From contig NZ_LWBU01000169.1 in assembly GCF_001646665.1 (NCBI RefSeq), positions 235,308 through 299,307 on the forward strand: DNA of 64,000 bases, in the 5' to 3' direction. Origin of the DNA: Streptomyces noursei (GTDB lineage Bacteria > Actinomycetota > Actinomycetes > Streptomycetales > Streptomycetaceae). Positions 1-9,495 of the stretch are shown piece after piece. The position numbers were made by a program, and so were the translations under genes. How positions within the stretch are numbered: position 1 is the stretch's first letter; each line of letters starts with the position of its first letter. Under the pieces are notes generated by a model, which saw only the letters and a list, made by a program, of their open reading frames with translations, was not told the origin of the DNA and ran no database searches.

Positions 1-1269
1 GTCGCTCGTCGTCTCGAGGAACGGCCCGGACAGGCCTATCCCGGCGTTGTTGACCAGCACGTCCACCGGGCCGTACTCCTCGGCCACCTTGTCCGCGAGC
101 TTCTCCATGGCCTGTTCGTCGCCGACGTCCACCGCCTCGCCCCAGGCGTCCGGCGCACCGGTCAGCCGGGCCAGCGCGGCCGTCCGCGCGGCACCCTCCG
201 CGTCCCGGTCCACCGCCACCACCCGCGCTCCCGCCTCGGCGAACGCCAGCGCGGTGGCCCGGCCGATGCCCCTGGCCGCGCCCGTCACCACGACCAACTG
301 CCCGCCGAACCGGTCCGCGTACCGGCGGCCGGCGGCGACCGGCGCCGGCATCTCGCCGCCCCGGTCCTCGTGCGCCCGCACGAACTCGGTGATCCATGCC
401 GCCAGTTGGTCCGGCCGGGTGCGCGGCACCCAGTGCTTGGCCGGCAGCGACCGGCGCACCAGTCGCGGGACCCAGGTGTCCAGCTCGTCGTAGAGCCGGT
501 CCGACAGGAAGACGTCACCGGTCGGCGTGATCAGCTGCACGGGCGCGTGGGCGTACGCGTCCGTGCGCGGGCGCCGCAGCCGCGCCCGGACGTTGTCCCG
601 GTAGAGCCAGGCGCCGTGTGCCGCGTCGGCCGGGAGCGAGGCGGTCGGATAGCCGTCGTCCGGCACCTTCTCCACCCGTCGCACGAGGCCGGGCCAGCGC
701 TTGCCCAGCGGCCCGCGCCAGGCCAGCTCGGGCAGCACCGGGGTGTGCAGCGCGTACACGTACCAGGACCGGGCGCCCTGGCCGAGCAGCTGGCCGACCC
801 GGCGCGGGGTGGGCCGGCTCATGCGCCGCTTGATCCAGTGCCCGAAGTGGTCCAGGGACGGGCCCGACATCGAGGTGAACGAGGCGATCCGCCCCTCGGT
901 CCGGGCGACCGTGACGAACTCCCACGACTGCACCGACCCCCAGTCGTGCCCGACGAGGTGCACCGGCCGGTCCGGGCTGACCGCGTCCACCACGGCCAGG
1001 AAGTCGTCGGTCAGCTTCTCCAGCGTGAACCCGCCGCGCAGCGGCGTCGGCGCCGTCGACCGGCCGTGCCCGCGCACGTCGTACAGCACCACGTGGAAGT
1101 GCTCGGCGAGCCGGACGGCGACCTCGGACCACACCTCCTTGGAATCCGGGTAGCCGTGCACCAGCACGACGGTGGGCCGGCCGGTGTCGCCCAGCTCGGC
1201 GACGCACAACTCGATCCCGCCCGTGCGGATCCGGCGCTCCCGCGCTCCCCGCAGCATGTCCACCGCCAT
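1..1269 (-). CDS. Alpha/beta hydrolase-short-chain dehydrogenase fusion (3' end beyond window)
   Basis: The 423 visible codons start at ATG 1269. Residues about 15-290 are an alpha/beta hydrolase: the oxyanion stretch VLVHGYPDS, then the nucleophile-elbow region reads LVGHDWGS, so the nucleophile is Asp rather than Ser, as in epoxide hydrolase/haloalkane dehalogenase-like members. From about residue 320 a short-chain dehydrogenase begins with the nucleotide-binding motif VVVTGAARGIG and then LVNNAGIGLSG (NNAG). The catalytic Ser and YxxxK lie beyond the window edge. Fusions of this kind are common in actinomycetes; the substrate is unknown. The ATG overlaps by one base the stop of the small upstream gene (TGATG), which implies translational coupling. 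Confidence 0.85.
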   Translation of the reverse strand, partial: MAVDMLRGARERRIRTGGIELCVAELGDTGRPTVVLVHGYPDSKEVWSEVAVRLAEHFHVVLYDVRGHGRSTAPTPLRGGFTLEKLTDDFLAVVDAVSPDRPVHLVGHDWGSVQSWEFVTVARTEGRIASFTSMSGPSLDHFGHWIKRRMSRPTPRRVGQLLGQGARSWYVYALHTPVLPELAWRGPLGKRWPGLVRRVEKVPDDGYPTASLPADAAHGAWLYRDNVRARLRRPRTDAYAHAPVQLITPTGDVFLSDRLYDELDTWVPRLVRRSLPAKHWVPRTRPDQLAAWITEFVRAHEDRGGEMPAPVAAGRRYADRFGGQLVVVTGAARGIGRATALAFAEAGARVVAVDRDAEGAARTAALARLTGAPDAWGEAVDVGDEQAMEKLADKVAEEYGPVDVLVNNAGIGLSGPFLETTSD

Positions 1270-1421
1270 CAGACCGCCTCCCAGCGCCGCACGTGCGGCA
1301 GATCGTCGTCGCCGTCCAGTCGGTGCCCTGCGTGGTCCCGCACATGCCGCCGGGCGTGCTCCGCCCTCGCGGAGCACCGGCCGCAGTAGTCGTGCGTCGC
1401 GTACGTCGCCGTACGTGTCAC
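1269..1421 (-). CDS. Small Cys/His-rich protein upstream of the hydrolase-SDR
   Basis: A 50-codon reading frame from GTG 1421 whose TGA overlaps the ATG of the hydrolase-SDR gene. The product has a CGRC pair followed by several histidines (AEHARRHVRDHAGH), which could bind one zinc ion; this is inference. The overlap geometry and codon bias argue that it is a real gene coupled to the next one. A longer start at 1487 is open but would run through the inverted GTGACA boxes that look regulatory. No function is recognised. Confidence 0.5.
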   Translation of the reverse strand: MTRTATYATHDYCGRCSARAEHARRHVRDHAGHRLDGDDDLPHVRRWEAV

Positions 1422-1468
1422 CGTGGGCGCGCTACGCGTCCGTAAGGTGACACTGACGAATGTGACAA
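1415..1468. promoter_or_regulatory. Three GTGACA boxes, two forming an inverted repeat
   Basis: GTGTCACC at 1415-1422 is the exact reverse complement of GGTGACAC at 1446-1453, and TGTGACAA follows at 1461-1468. The set lies between the minus-strand small gene/hydrolase and the plus-strand ABC operon, so it is a plausible operator for either. The regulator is unknown. Confidence 0.35.
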
Positions 1469-1606
1469 TGCCCGGCGGCTGCGTCAAGGGTCGTGCGGCG
1501 ACTGTGGAAAACCCCGACTCGGGTCCCAGGCCCCTACGGGCCCGTACTCCTCCAGACGGACACGGAACCAGCCGCCTGGTCTGACGACCGGTGTGGCCTG
1601 GGCCAC

Positions 1607-1612
1607 TACCGT
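1607..1612 (+). promoter_or_regulatory. Probable -10 box of a leaderless promoter
   Basis: TACCGT lies six bases before GTG 1619, placing the transcription start at or next to the start codon. No Shine-Dalgarno sequence precedes the GTG, which agrees with a leaderless message. Confidence 0.5.
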
Positions 1613-1618
1613 CGTAGC

Positions 1619-2599
1619 GTGACTGTGATCGCGACCGAAAGCCTCAGCAAGCGGTTCCCCCGGGTGACCGCTCTCGACCGGCTCTCCCTGGACATCGGGC
1701 CCGGTGTGACCGGACTTGTGGGTGCCAACGGAGCCGGCAAGTCCACCATGATCAAGATTCTGTTGGGCCTGTCCCCCGCCACCGAGGGCCGCGCCGAGGT
1801 CCTCGGCCTCGACGTCGCCACGAGCGGCCCCGCCATCCGCGAGCGGGTCGGCTACATGCCGGAGCACGACTGCCTGCCGCCCGACGTCTCGGCCACCGAG
1901 TTCGTGGTGCACATGGCCCGCATGTCCGGCCTGCCGCCCACGGCCGCGCGGGAGCGCACCGCCGACACCCTGCGCCACGTCGGCCTGTACGAGGAGCGCT
2001 ACCGCCCCATCGGCGGCTACTCGACCGGCATGAAGCAGCGGGTGAAGCTCGCCCAGGCCCTGGTGCACGACCCGAAGCTGGTCCTGCTGGACGAACCGAC
2101 CAACGGTCTCGACCCGGTCGGCCGCGACGAGATGCTGGGCCTGATCCGCCGCGTGTACACGGACTTCGGCATCTCGGTCCTGGTCACCTCCCACCTCCTG
2201 GGCGAGCTCGAGCGCACCTGTGACCACGTCGTCGTCATCGACGGCGGCAAGCTGCTGCGCTCCAGCTCCACCAGCGACTTCACCCAGCTCACCACCACCC
2301 TCGCCGTCGAGGTGACCGACAGCGACACGCACCCCGACGGCACGGCGGCGCTCCGCAAGGCGCTGACGGCGGCCGGAGTCGTCCTCCACGCACGCGTGGA
2401 GGACGGCATGCCGGGAGCGGGCCACATCCTGCTGCTGGAGGCGACCGGCGAGGAGACGTACGACCTGGTCCGCGACACCGTCGCCGACCTCGGGCTCGGC
2501 CTCGTCCGCATGGAACAGCGCCGCCACCACATCGCCGAGGTCTTCCGTCCCGGGCCGGAAGCGGCCGCGACCCAGCCGCAGGAGGTGCGGACCCGATGA
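1619..2599 (+). CDS. ABC transporter ATP-binding protein (system 1)
   Basis: 326 residues. Walker A GANGAGKST is near residue 35-43, the signature is YSTGMKQRVKLAQA and Walker B is LVLLDEPTNGLD, so the protein is a complete ABC-2 type ATPase. The C-terminal about 100 residues after the switch histidine (TSHLLGE) are the variable extension typical of export ATPases. The GTG at 1619 is chosen because the ABC fold begins there and a TACCGT box sits six bases upstream; the open frame extends upstream to 1493 without similarity. It is first in a four-gene operon of two ATPase-permease pairs. The substrate cannot be told from sequence. Confidence 0.9.
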   Translation: MTVIATESLSKRFPRVTALDRLSLDIGPGVTGLVGANGAGKSTMIKILLGLSPATEGRAEVLGLDVATSGPAIRERVGYMPEHDCLPPDVSATEFVVHMARMSGLPPTAARERTADTLRHVGLYEERYRPIGGYSTGMKQRVKLAQALVHDPKLVLLDEPTNGLDPVGRDEMLGLIRRVYTDFGISVLVTSHLLGELERTCDHVVVIDGGKLLRSSSTSDFTQLTTTLAVEVTDSDTHPDGTAALRKALTAAGVVLHARVEDGMPGAGHILLLEATGEETYDLVRDTVADLGLGLVRMEQRRHHIAEVFRPGPEAAATQPQEVRTR

Positions 2600-3489
2600 G
2601 CACGCCCACGCCCCAGGCGGAGACCCGGATCCACAACATCGGGTACCGCGACTACGACGGGCCCCGGCTGGGCCGCGCGTACGCGCGCCGCTCGCTGTTC
2701 TCGCAGTCGCTGCGCGGCGCCTACGGACTGGGCCGCAGCGCCAAGTCCAAGGTGCTGCCGATGATCCTGTTCGCGGTGATGTGCATCCCCGCGCTGGTCG
2801 TCGTCGCGGTCGCCGTGGCCACCAAACTGAAGGACCTGCCGCTGGACTACACGCGGTACGCGATCTTCACGCAGGCCGTCATCGGCCTGTACCTGGCCTC
2901 GCAGGCACCCCAGTCGGTCTCCCGCGACCTGCGGTTCAAGACCGTGCCGCTGTACTTCTCGCGCCCCATCGAGCGCGTCGACTACGTCCTCGCCAAGTAC
3001 GGCGCGATGGCCGCGGCCCTGTTCATCCTGACCGCGTCACCGCTGCTCATCCTCTACATCGGGTCGCTGCTGGCGAAGATGGACTTCGCCGACCAGACCC
3101 AGGGCTTCGCACAGGGACTGGTCTCCGTGGCACTGCTCTCGCTCCTCTTCGGGGGGATCGGCCTGGTCCTCGCCGCGCTGACCCCGCGCCGGGGCTTCGG
3201 GGTCGCCGCCGTCATCGCCGCCCTCACCATCTCCTACGGCGCCGTCTCCACCCTCCAGGCCATCGCCTGGAGCACCGACTCGCTGGACGCCGTGCCGTGG
3301 CTCGGCCTCTTCTCCCCCATCACGCTCATCGACGGCGTGCAGACCGCCTTCCTGGGCGCCACGTCCTCCTTCCCGGCCGAGGCGGGGCCGGGTGCCGGAC
3401 AGGGCGTGGTCTACCTGCTGGTCGTCCTCGCGCTCGTGGCGGGCTCCTACGCCGTCCTGATGCGCCGCTACCGAAAGGTCGGGCTGTGA
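2596..3489 (+). CDS. ABC-2 type permease (system 1)
   Basis: 297 residues with about six hydrophobic segments, the first near residues 55-78. The hydrophilic N-terminus contains IGYRDYDGPRLGR, a stretch seen in actinobacterial ABC-2 permeases. The ATG overlaps the stop of the ATPase gene by four bases (ATGA), and its own stop overlaps the next ATPase start (GTGA), so the genes are translationally coupled. It forms the membrane channel for the preceding ATPase. Confidence 0.85.
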   Translation: MSTPTPQAETRIHNIGYRDYDGPRLGRAYARRSLFSQSLRGAYGLGRSAKSKVLPMILFAVMCIPALVVVAVAVATKLKDLPLDYTRYAIFTQAVIGLYLASQAPQSVSRDLRFKTVPLYFSRPIERVDYVLAKYGAMAAALFILTASPLLILYIGSLLAKMDFADQTQGFAQGLVSVALLSLLFGGIGLVLAALTPRRGFGVAAVIAALTISYGAVSTLQAIAWSTDSLDAVPWLGLFSPITLIDGVQTAFLGATSSFPAEAGPGAGQGVVYLLVVLALVAGSYAVLMRRYRKVGL

Positions 3490-4397
3490 CCACCATCGAC
3501 ATCGACCACGTCTCGCGGTGGTTCGGCAACGTCGTGGCCGTCAACGACGTCACCATGACCATCGGACCCGGCGTGACCGGGCTGCTCGGCCCCAACGGCG
3601 CCGGCAAGTCCACCCTGATCAACATGATGGGCGGCTTCCTCGCCCCCTCCAACGGGTCGGTCACCCTCGACGGGCAGCCGATCTGGCGCAACGAGTCGGT
3701 CTACCGCAGCATCGGCGTCGTGCCCGAGCGGGAGGCGATGTACGACTTCCTCACCGGCCGCGAGTTCGTCGTCGCCAACGCCGAGTTGCACGGTCTGGGC
3801 GCCGCGGAGGCACAGCGCGCCCTGGCCACGGTGGAGATGGAGTACGCGCAGGACCGCAAGATCGCCACGTACAGCAAGGGCATGCGGCAGCGCGTGAAGA
3901 TGGCCTCGGCCCTGGTGCACGAGCCGTCGGTCCTGCTGCTGGACGAGCCCTTCAACGGCATGGACCCGCGTCAGCGCATGCAGTTGATGGACCTGCTGCG
4001 GAGGATGGGCGCCGAGGGCCGTACGGTCCTGTTCTCGTCGCACATCCTGGAGGAGGTCGAGCAACTCGCCTCCCACATCGAGGTGATCGTCGCCGGACGG
4101 CACGCCGCGAGCGGCGACTTCCGCCGCATCCGGCGCTTGATGACCGACCGGCCGCACCGCTATCTCGTGCGCTCCAGCGACGACCGCGCCCTCGCGGCCG
4201 CGCTGATCGCCGACCCCTCGACGGCCGGCATCGAGGTCGACGTGACGGAGGGGGCGCTGCGCATCCAGGCGGTCGACTTCGCCCGCTTCACCGCGCTGCT
4301 GCCCGAGGTCGCCCGCGCGCACTCCATCCGGCTGCTGACGGTCTCGCCCTCGGACGAGTCCCTCGAGTCGGTCTTCTCGTACCTCGTCGCGGCCTGA
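3486..4397 (+). CDS. ABC transporter ATP-binding protein (system 2)
   Basis: 303 residues. Walker A GPNGAGKST near residue 35, signature YSKGMRQRVKMASA, Walker B VLLLDEPFNGMD and switch region SSHILEE are all intact. It is clearly related to the first ATPase of the operon, so the pair probably arose by duplication. It starts with GTG 3486, which overlaps the permease stop. Its partner is the permease starting at 4414. Confidence 0.9.
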   Translation: MTTIDIDHVSRWFGNVVAVNDVTMTIGPGVTGLLGPNGAGKSTLINMMGGFLAPSNGSVTLDGQPIWRNESVYRSIGVVPEREAMYDFLTGREFVVANAELHGLGAAEAQRALATVEMEYAQDRKIATYSKGMRQRVKMASALVHEPSVLLLDEPFNGMDPRQRMQLMDLLRRMGAEGRTVLFSSHILEEVEQLASHIEVIVAGRHAASGDFRRIRRLMTDRPHRYLVRSSDDRALAAALIADPSTAGIEVDVTEGALRIQAVDFARFTALLPEVARAHSIRLLTVSPSDESLESVFSYLVAA

Positions 4398-4413
4398 AGG
4401 GAGCCTTACGACC

Positions 4414-5133
4414 ATGTACAACCCCACAGTCGCCCGGCTCACCTACCGGGCCCTGCTCGGCCGCCGCCGGGCCGCGATCCTCTTCGTCCTGCCCGGGCTG
4501 CTGCTGCTCATCGCGGCCGCCGTCCGGGGCTTCAACGGGGCCGACGACCAGATCGCCGCCGATGTCCTGGGCGGGTTCGCGCTCGCCACGATGGTCCCCC
4601 TGATCGGTGTCATCGCCGGTACGGGGGCGATCGGGCCCGAGATCGACGACGGTTCGATCGTCTACCTGCTCGCGAAGCCGGTGAAGCGGCCGACGATCAT
4701 CTTCACCAAGCTGATCGTGGCCATCGCCGTCACCATGGTCTTCTCGGCGGTCCCCACCTTCCTCGCCGGGATGATCCTCAACGGCAACGGGCAGCAGGTG
4801 GCGGTCGCCTACACCGTCGCCGCGCTCGTCGCCTCGATCGCGTACAGCGCGCTCTTCCTGCTGCTCGGTACGGTCAGCCGCCACGCGGTCGTCATCGGCC
4901 TGGTGTACGCGCTGGTCTGGGAGGCGCTGTTCGGCAGCCTCATCGAGGGCGCCAAGACCCTCAGCGTCCAGCAGTGGGCGCTGGCCGTCGCCGAGCGGGT
5001 CACCGGCGACGGGCTGGTCGCCTCGGACGTGGGCCTGCCGGCGGCGGTGGCGCTGCTCACGGGCGTGACGGTGGCGGCCACCTGGTACGCCGGCCAGAAG
5101 CTGCGCACGCTGACGCTGGCGGGCGACGAGTAG
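4414..5133 (+). CDS. ABC-2 type permease (system 2)
   Basis: 239 residues with about six predicted membrane spans; the first follows the basic LLGRRRAAI segment. It begins 16 bases after the second ATPase, with GGGAG upstream of the ATG. The sequence has the GAIGPEIDDGSIVYLLAKPV stretch common to ABC-2 permeases linked to such ATPases. Export of an unknown substrate is the likely role; it is the last gene before the hairpin terminator at 5150. Confidence 0.85.
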   Translation: MYNPTVARLTYRALLGRRRAAILFVLPGLLLLIAAAVRGFNGADDQIAADVLGGFALATMVPLIGVIAGTGAIGPEIDDGSIVYLLAKPVKRPTIIFTKLIVAIAVTMVFSAVPTFLAGMILNGNGQQVAVAYTVAALVASIAYSALFLLLGTVSRHAVVIGLVYALVWEALFGSLIEGAKTLSVQQWALAVAERVTGDGLVASDVGLPAAVALLTGVTVAATWYAGQKLRTLTLAGDE

Positions 5134-5149
5134 TCGCGCGACGCACCCC

Positions 5150-5183
5150 GGAAGGCCCCGTACGCACGCGTGCGGGGCCTTCC
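5150..5183 (+). terminator. Hairpin terminator after the ABC operon
   Basis: GGAAGGCCCCG (5150-5160) pairs with CGGGGCCTTCC (5173-5183) around a 12-base loop, 16 bases after the last permease stop. There is no U-tract, as is usual in high-GC actinomycetes. Confidence 0.7.
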
Positions 5184-5295
5184 CCGTCCCGGCCCCGGTC
5201 CGCCCATGGACCCCGGGCCGTCCTCGGGTTCCGGGCCGCCCTTGACACCGGTCCGACGGTCCGGTGTGCACACTTGCCGTACGGAGGAGGCCCCC

Positions 5296-5592
5296 ATGGC
5301 CGCTGACCACGGGTCCCGGGACGAGCCGCGGGACTGGGACGACGTCGAACTGGACACCGACTTCATACGGTCCGCCGAGACGGCCGAGCCGTCCGCCCGG
5401 GCCCGGATGCTGGCCGCGCGCTGGCGGGGCCGGCCCCCCGAGCCGCAGCCCTGGCGCTCCGACGAGCCCCCGGCGGGCTGGTTCTTCAGCCGCGCCCGCC
5501 GGGCCGACCGCGCGGGCCGCACCGGCCGCCCCCGCCGGCGCGGGTGGTGGCTCCCGCGCCGGAACCGCGACCGCGACCGCGACGAGGACTGA
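5296..5592 (+). CDS. Small acidic-to-basic hypothetical protein
   Basis: 98 residues. ATG 5296 follows a good ribosome site (GGAGGA, 5283-5288). The N-terminal half is acidic (DWDDVELDTDFI), the C-terminal third is very basic (repeated RR, ending in alternating Arg/Asp). There is no signal peptide or membrane span. The codon bias and ribosome site support a real gene; no function is recognised. An upstream in-frame extension to 5170 is unlikely because it crosses the preceding terminator. Confidence 0.6.
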   Translation: MAADHGSRDEPRDWDDVELDTDFIRSAETAEPSARARMLAARWRGRPPEPQPWRSDEPPAGWFFSRARRADRAGRTGRPRRRGWWLPRRNRDRDRDED

Positions 5593-5614
5593 CGGCGGGG
5601 CGGGCGGTCGGCGG

Positions 5615-6889
5615 TCAGACCTTGCGGTCACGGGCCGCCAGCAGGCCCACCACCAGCGCCGCCGCGCACACGCACAGCACCAGGGCGATCGGGACGGTCC
5701 AGCCACCGGTCGCCTCGTGCACCGCGCCCGCCGCGAGCGGACCGGCGGCGGCCAGCAGGTACCCGACCGTCTGCGCCATGCCGGACAGCCGCGACGCGGT
5801 CACCGCGTCCCCGCTCCGCAGCACGATCAGCGTCAGCGCCAGGCCCACGGCGCCGCCCTGGCCGACGCCGAGGATCGCCGCCCACAGCCAGGCGCCCGAC
5901 ACGGGGGCGACCATGAGCCCCGCGTACCCGGCCGCGACCAGCGAGGTCACCAGCGCGACCAGCGGCCGCTGACCGCGCATCCGGCCGGCCAGCAGCGGCA
6001 CCAGGAACGCGCCCGCCACCTGGACCAGGTTGTTGAAGGCGAACACCACGCCGGCCGTCGAGCGGCTCATGCCCTGGTCGGTGAGGATGACCGGCATCCA
6101 GGCGATGAGGACGTACGACCAGAGGGACTGCAGGCCCATGAAGAGCGTGACCTGCCAGGCCAGGGCCGAGCGCCACACCGCGCGGCCGGTCGTGCGGCCG
6201 ACCTCCGGCACCCTCCGCACCTCGTGCCCGGTCCGCCCCCGGGCGATCAGCACCTGCGGCAGCCAGGCCACCGCCGCCACCGCCGCGAGCAGCGACCAGA
6301 AGGCGAGCGACGCCTGCCAGCTGCCGCCGAACGCCCGCTCCAGCGGCACCGACGCGGCCGCCACGACCGTCGCACCCGCGATCATCGAGCCGGTGTAGAG
6401 GGAGGTCATGGACGCGGCCCGGTCCGGGAAGTCCCGCTTGATCAGGCCGGGCATCAGGACGTTGAGCAGCGCGATCGCCGTGCCCACCAGGACGCCGCCG
6501 CCGTACAGCGCGTACACGGACGGCCAGACGCGCACCAGGATCCCGGCCGCCAGGAGCACCAGCGCCCCGCACAGCACCCGTTCGGTGCCCAGCCGCCGGG
6601 CGAGCCGGGGCGCCACCAGCGCGCCCAGCCCCAGGAACAGCACCGGCACGGACGTGACCAGCGACGTCGCCGTCGACGACAGGCCGAAGGCGGCGCCGAT
6701 CTCGCCGGCCAGCGGGGACACGCTCGCGAGGGCGGCCCGCATGTTCAGCGAGGCGAGCACGATGCCGGCGAGCAGCAGCACCGGGTGGGCCGTCAGCGCC
6801 CGTCGGGCGGCGGCCGCCCGTGGCGAGGGCCGGACATCGGCCTCCGCGTCGAGGAGCAGCTGGTCGGAATCCGGGCGTGCCACGGTCAC
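5615..6889 (-). CDS. MFS transporter, CynX/NimT-like
   Basis: 424 residues with 12 hydrophobic segments. The first span region reads [22 protein letters not shown], which resembles the start of CynX/NimT (cyanate or nitroimidazole permease) type MFS proteins, and [11 protein letters not shown] follows in the first cytoplasmic loop. AAAGG at 6894-6898 precedes GTG 6889; GTG 6883 is an equally possible start, and GTG 6901 is upstream of the ribosome site. The FadR-type regulator gene lies immediately upstream on the same strand (104-base gap), so the pump is probably under its control. Substrate unknown. Confidence 0.85.
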   Translation of the reverse strand: MTVARPDSDQLLLDAEADVRPSPRAAAARRALTAHPVLLLAGIVLASLNMRAALASVSPLAGEIGAAFGLSSTATSLVTSVPVLFLGLGALVAPRLARRLGTERVLCGALVLLAAGILVRVWPSVYALYGGGVLVGTAIALLNVLMPGLIKRDFPDRAASMTSLYTGSMIAGATVVAAASVPLERAFGGSWQASLAFWSLLAAVAAVAWLPQVLIARGRTGHEVRRVPEVGRTTGRAVWRSALAWQVTLFMGLQSLWSYVLIAWMPVILTDQGMSRSTAGVVFAFNNLVQVAGAFLVPLLAGRMRGQRPLVALVTSLVAAGYAGLMVAPVSGAWLWAAILGVGQGGAVGLALTLIVLRSGDAVTASRLSGMAQTVGYLLAAAGPLAAGAVHEATGGWTVPIALVLCVCAAALVVGLLAARDRKV

Positions 6890-6993
6890 AGCACCTTTCA
6901 CGACGACGACGTACCCGCGCGGAGGCGGTACGGCGGGGGGTGGTTCAACAGGAGGTTCGACGGCGGCGGTTCGACGGGGGCGGCGGGGAGGGG

Positions 6994-7668
6994 TCAGCGG
7001 GCGGCGATCGCCCGGACCGTCTCCAGCGGCACGCGCAGCAGTTCGCGCGCGGCCGCGCCCGCCGCTTCCGGGTCGCCCGCCTCGACCGCCACGACCAGCG
7101 CCTCGTGGGCGTCCAGGTCGATGGCGGGCATCTCGTGGTCGCCGAGCGACTCGACGAGGCTCTCGTGCACCTGGACCGAGAAGAACCGGTACACCTCGGT
7201 GAACGCGGCGTTGTGCGTGGCCTCGACCACCGCCCGGTGGAAGGCCAGGTCGGCGTCGGCGTCCCGGTCGCCCTCCTCGCGGAGGGTCGCGAGCGCGGCG
7301 CGCAGCCGCAGCAGGTCGTGGGTGTCACGCCGGGCGGCCGCGAGCCTGGCGGCCTCGGTCTCCAGGGCGACGCGCAGCTCCAGGACGTCCAGGGCGCCGG
7401 CGGCGCGGACGGTGCGGAGCACGGCGGCGGGGTCGGCGGTGGAGCGTACGAAGGTGCCGTTGCCCTGCCGGGACTCGAGCAGGCCGGCGTGGACGAGGAC
7501 GCGGACGGCCTCGCGGACGGTGTTGCGGCCGACGCCGAGCTGCTCGGCGAGGTCGTGCTCGGTGGGGATGCGGTCGCCGACGGCCCATTCGCCGTGCGTC
7601 AGCTGGGCGCGGAGCTGGTCGACGACCGCATCCACGAGGGAGGTCCGTCCCGCGGCCTTCAGCACCAT
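6994..7668 (-). CDS. FadR-subfamily GntR transcriptional regulator
   Basis: 224 residues. A winged helix-turn-helix occupies about residues 8-75 ([25 protein letters not shown], then a wing with GNGTFV). The C-terminal 130 residues are an all-helical FCD ligand domain with the expected metal-binding pattern [13 protein letters not shown]...H. It is divergent from lpd and upstream of the CynX-type pump. The 110-base region to lpd contains GTTG...CAAC half sites (7701-7721), which may be its operator; that assignment is a guess. Ligand unknown, probably a small carboxylate as for relatives. Confidence 0.85.
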   Translation of the reverse strand: MVLKAAGRTSLVDAVVDQLRAQLTHGEWAVGDRIPTEHDLAEQLGVGRNTVREAVRVLVHAGLLESRQGNGTFVRSTADPAAVLRTVRAAGALDVLELRVALETEAARLAAARRDTHDLLRLRAALATLREEGDRDADADLAFHRAVVEATHNAAFTEVYRFFSVQVHESLVESLGDHEMPAIDLDAHEALVVAVEAGDPEAAGAAARELLRVPLETVRAIAAR

Positions 7669-7779
7669 GTGTCCACTGCTCCGTTCCGCTCAATCACCCG
7701 GTTGCCCAGTCATCCTACAACTTGCCTCCAGGATTACTGTGGGCACATCCGCACCCACACACACCCAGGGGAGCAAGCC

Positions 7780-9183
7780 ATGTCAGACCGCTTCGACGTC
7801 GTCGTACTCGGAGCAGGCCCCGGCGGATACGTCGCCGCCATCCGCGCCGCCCAGCTGGGCAAGCGCGTCGCGGTCGTCGAGGAGAAGTACTGGGGCGGTG
7901 TCTGCCTCAACGTCGGCTGCATCCCCACCAAGGCCCTGCTGCGCAACGCCGAGCTGGCCCACCTCCTCACCCACGAGGCGAAGACGTACGGCATCAAGGT
8001 CGACGGCCAGGTCTCCTTCGACTACGGCGAGGCGTTCCGGCGCAGCCGCACGGTCGCGGACGGCCGCGTCAAGGGCGTCCACTTCCTGATGAAGAAGAAC
8101 AAGATCACCGAGTTCACCGGCCGGGGCACCTTCCTGGACGCGAACACGATGGAGGTGGCGCTGACCGACGGCTCGACGACCACCCTGTCGTTCGACAACT
8201 GCATCATCGCGACCGGCGCCACGCCGCGCCTGCTGCCGGGTACGCGGCGCAGCGAGCGGGTCGTGACGTACGAGGAGCAGATCCTCGTCGACGAGCTGCC
8301 GCGCTCGATCGTGATCGCCGGCGCGGGCGCCATCGGCATCGAGTTCGCGTACGTGATGCACAACTACGGCGTGAAGGTCACCATCGTCGAGTTCCTCGAC
8401 CGGATCGCGCCGCTGGAGGACAAGGACGTCTCCGCGGAGCTGGCGAAGCAGTACCGCAAGCTCGGCATCGACGTGCTGACCTCCACGCGGGTGGAGGCCA
8501 TCGACGAGTCCGGGCCGCAGGTGCGGGTGACCGTGACCGGCAAGGACGGCAAGCAGCAGGTCCTGGAGGCCGACAAGGTCCTCCAGGCGATCGGCTTCGC
8601 GCCGAACGTCGAGGGGTACGGCCTGGAGAACACGGGTGTAGCGCTCACCGAGCGCGGCGCGATCGAGGTCGACGGCCGTTCGCGCACCTCGGTGCCGCAC
8701 ATCTACGCGATCGGCGACGTGACGGCGAAGCTGATGCTCGCGCACACGGCCGAGGCCATGGGCGTGGTGGCCGCCGAGACGCTGGCGGGCGCCGAGACCA
8801 TGGAGCTCGACTACCCGATGATCCCGCGCGCCACGTACTGCCAGCCGCAGATCGCCAGCTTCGGCTGGACGGAGGAGCAGGCGCGCGAGAAGGGCTTCGA
8901 CGTCAAGGTCGCGAAGTTCCCCTTCATGGCGAACGGCAAGGCGCACGGACTGGGTGACACGACCGGGTTCGTGAAGCTGATCAGCGACGCGAAGTACGGC
9001 GAGATCATCGGCGCGCACCTGATCGGCCCGGACGTCACGGAGCTGCTGCCCGAGCTGACGCTGGCCCAGCAGTGGGACCTGACGGTGCACGAGGTCGCCC
9101 GGAACGTCCACGCCCACCCGACGCTGGGCGAGGCGGTCAAGGAGGCCGTGCACGGGCTCGCGGGCCACATGATCAACTTCTGA
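7780..9183 (+). CDS. lpd: Dihydrolipoyl dehydrogenase
   Basis: 467 residues. It is a flavoprotein that reoxidises dihydrolipoamide in 2-oxoacid dehydrogenase complexes. FAD motif [14 protein letters not shown] near residue 10, redox-active disulphide [13 protein letters not shown] (two Cys five apart) near residue 40, NAD motif [10 protein letters not shown] near 185, and C-terminal catalytic HAHPTLGEA. Length matches the family. ATG 7780 is chosen because the FAD motif starts seven residues later. It stands alone without E1/E2 genes, so it probably serves several complexes. Confidence 0.93.
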   Translation: MSDRFDVVVLGAGPGGYVAAIRAAQLGKRVAVVEEKYWGGVCLNVGCIPTKALLRNAELAHLLTHEAKTYGIKVDGQVSFDYGEAFRRSRTVADGRVKGVHFLMKKNKITEFTGRGTFLDANTMEVALTDGSTTTLSFDNCIIATGATPRLLPGTRRSERVVTYEEQILVDELPRSIVIAGAGAIGIEFAYVMHNYGVKVTIVEFLDRIAPLEDKDVSAELAKQYRKLGIDVLTSTRVEAIDESGPQVRVTVTGKDGKQQVLEADKVLQAIGFAPNVEGYGLENTGVALTERGAIEVDGRSRTSVPHIYAIGDVTAKLMLAHTAEAMGVVAAETLAGAETMELDYPMIPRATYCQPQIASFGWTEEQAREKGFDVKVAKFPFMANGKAHGLGDTTGFVKLISDAKYGEIIGAHLIGPDVTELLPELTLAQQWDLTVHEVARNVHAHPTLGEAVKEAVHGLAGHMINF

Positions 9184-9495
9184 CGGGTACGCGCGCGTGC
9201 GCGGCGGCCCCCACCCGTACGCGCACGCTGCGGCTCCGGCCCGTACGCCCGTACGCGCGCGGCGGTGCGGCGCCCCGGTAAAGCGGTGGCGCCGCCTCGC
9301 GCGCGCGGGGCACGCTGGTGGGGCACGGGGGACATCGGGGGGCGGCCGCTTCGAGCGCGCGACACGTCGCGCGGGCCGCCCCGCGACCCCGCGACCCCGC
9401 GACCCCATGCCGCCGCGCGACGCGACCCCGCTTACCCCGCGCCACGCGACCCCGCGCGACGCGGCCCGGGACGGGTCAGGCGCTCCCGGGAGGGG
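9184..9495. other. 312-base non-coding gap rich in short GC repeats
   Basis: No codon-biased frame is present. Alternating pyrimidine-purine GTACGCGCG runs occupy 9186-9260, and five copies of GCGACCCC occur further on. Nothing regulatory is recognised; both flanking genes end here (convergent). Confidence 0.5.
9383..9453. repeat. Five copies of GCGACCCC
   Basis: Copies at 9383, 9391, 9399, 9422 and 9446; the first three are in perfect tandem and the others are separated by CGCGC runs. It is a simple-sequence expansion between convergent genes. Confidence 0.6.

Noticed and set aside
370..1389. Long plus-strand open frame opposite the hydrolase-SDR
   Set aside because: Composition is Arg/Pro/Ala rich with no domain; it is the antisense shadow of a clear minus-strand gene.
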